Shown in pieces: positions 63,806 to 64,000 of a stretch of 64,000 nucleotides of DNA (its first letter is position 1; each line of letters starts with the position of its first letter). A program made the position numbers and the translations under genes. Under the pieces are notes generated by a model that was not told the origin of the DNA, searched no databases, and was given only the letters and a program-made list of their open reading frames with translations. Origin of the DNA: CAVPMN01 sp963706425 (GTDB taxonomy: Bacteria; Actinomycetota; Acidimicrobiia; Acidimicrobiales; Acidimicrobilacustridaceae); the NCBI GenBank assembly GCA_963706425.1, contig CAVPMN010000020.1:1922001-1986000 (forward strand). Direction: 5' to 3'.

Positions 63806-64000
63806 ATGGCCAAGCTCGATGTTGCCCAGTGGGGACCAGAACGCCTGCGGGTCGCGCCCTGGCGCGGCGATCCTTCCGTCGCGCAGCTGACACCGAGCCC
63901 GGGACACCTGCCCACGCCGGCCACGCTCGATCGCTGCCTCGACGCGCTCGCCGGGCGGGGCTACCGGTCCGTGCTCACCGCGGCGCTCACCGAACAGGAG
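63806..64000 (+). CDS. Probable GNAT-family acetyltransferase (partial, 3' end off the window)
   Basis: The first 65 codons read MAKLDVAQWGPERLRVAPWR, LTPSPGHLPTPATLDRCLDA and GYRSVLTAALTEQE. I associate this opening with actinobacterial GNAT proteins found near the CCA-adding enzyme gene, but the catalytic part is not visible. Divergent from the deacetylase gene. Confidence 0.4.
   Translation, partial: MAKLDVAQWGPERLRVAPWRGDPSVAQLTPSPGHLPTPATLDRCLDALAGRGYRSVLTAALTEQE

Overview
The window is high-GC actinobacterial DNA. The heat-shock order dnaK-grpE-dnaJ-hspR, the rpsF-ssb-rpsR-rplI-dnaB block, the DUF5318 gene beside a bifunctional penicillin-binding protein, and the gene products themselves suggest an uncultured relative of the Acidimicrobiia (an inference from gene order and protein style, not from a marker search). 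Many genes carry single-base frame breaks whose flanking protein sequence stays well conserved. I read most of these as consensus indels of a long-read or metagenome assembly and have given whole-gene spans across them.

Layout. 0-4 kb: hspR-dnaJ-grpE-dnaK on the minus strand, with a palindromic HspR-type operator candidate. 4-8 kb: gpmA, then the nitrogen module amt-glnB with a GlnR-like winged-helix regulator, and a cyclic-nucleotide-binding protein. 8-11 kb: a membrane iron-sulfur oxidoreductase coupled to a receiver protein, and tRNA-Gly(CCC). 11-19 kb: accessory metabolism (P450 remnant, HxlR-SCP2 regulator, two VOC proteins, a GAP-family transporter, two enoyl-CoA hydratases, an amidohydrolase). 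19-32.5 kb: a phosphate-transport island pstC-pstA-pstB-pstS followed by a second PstS-like protein, three surface proteins with a shared four-cysteine domain, and a sortase homologue that has lost its catalytic residues. 32.7-39 kb: an arsenate-reductase-type protein, an alkyl-sulfatase-type hydrolase, a D,D-carboxypeptidase with a coiled coil, and another four-cysteine-domain surface protein. 39-46.5 kb: a TetR regulator with orphan LivF/LivG ATPases, a VOC protein, a hydrolase, phoU with a partner, and a pair of fluoride channels. 46.5-56 kb: dnaB (with a mini-intein), rplI, rpsR, ssb, rpsF, panB, a P450, a penicillin-binding protein and DUF5318. 56-60 kb: secreted proteins with a repeated module that I do not recognise, and two Tat-type exported proteins. 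60-64 kb: methyltransferase, CCA-adding enzyme, deacetylase-family protein and a probable acetyltransferase.

The most unusual part is the pst-linked surface island at 18.97-30.3 kb. It combines ABC phosphate permeases, three PstS-like binding domains (at least two with C-terminal membrane anchors), a four-cysteine beta-domain family that may resemble neocarzinostatin, fibronectin III and Calx-beta modules, and a catalytically dead sortase encoded directly after the largest surface protein. The same four-cysteine domain recurs at 36.9 kb. I suggest these form a cell-envelope assembly for capture or adhesion connected with phosphate supply.

Other points worth following are a family of three near-identical intergenic palindromes (4.85, 10.8 and 62.6 kb), a 227-residue mini-intein in DnaB, ribosomal protein S18 with a doubled length, and a cluster of +1 frame breaks that follow GGCCAG.
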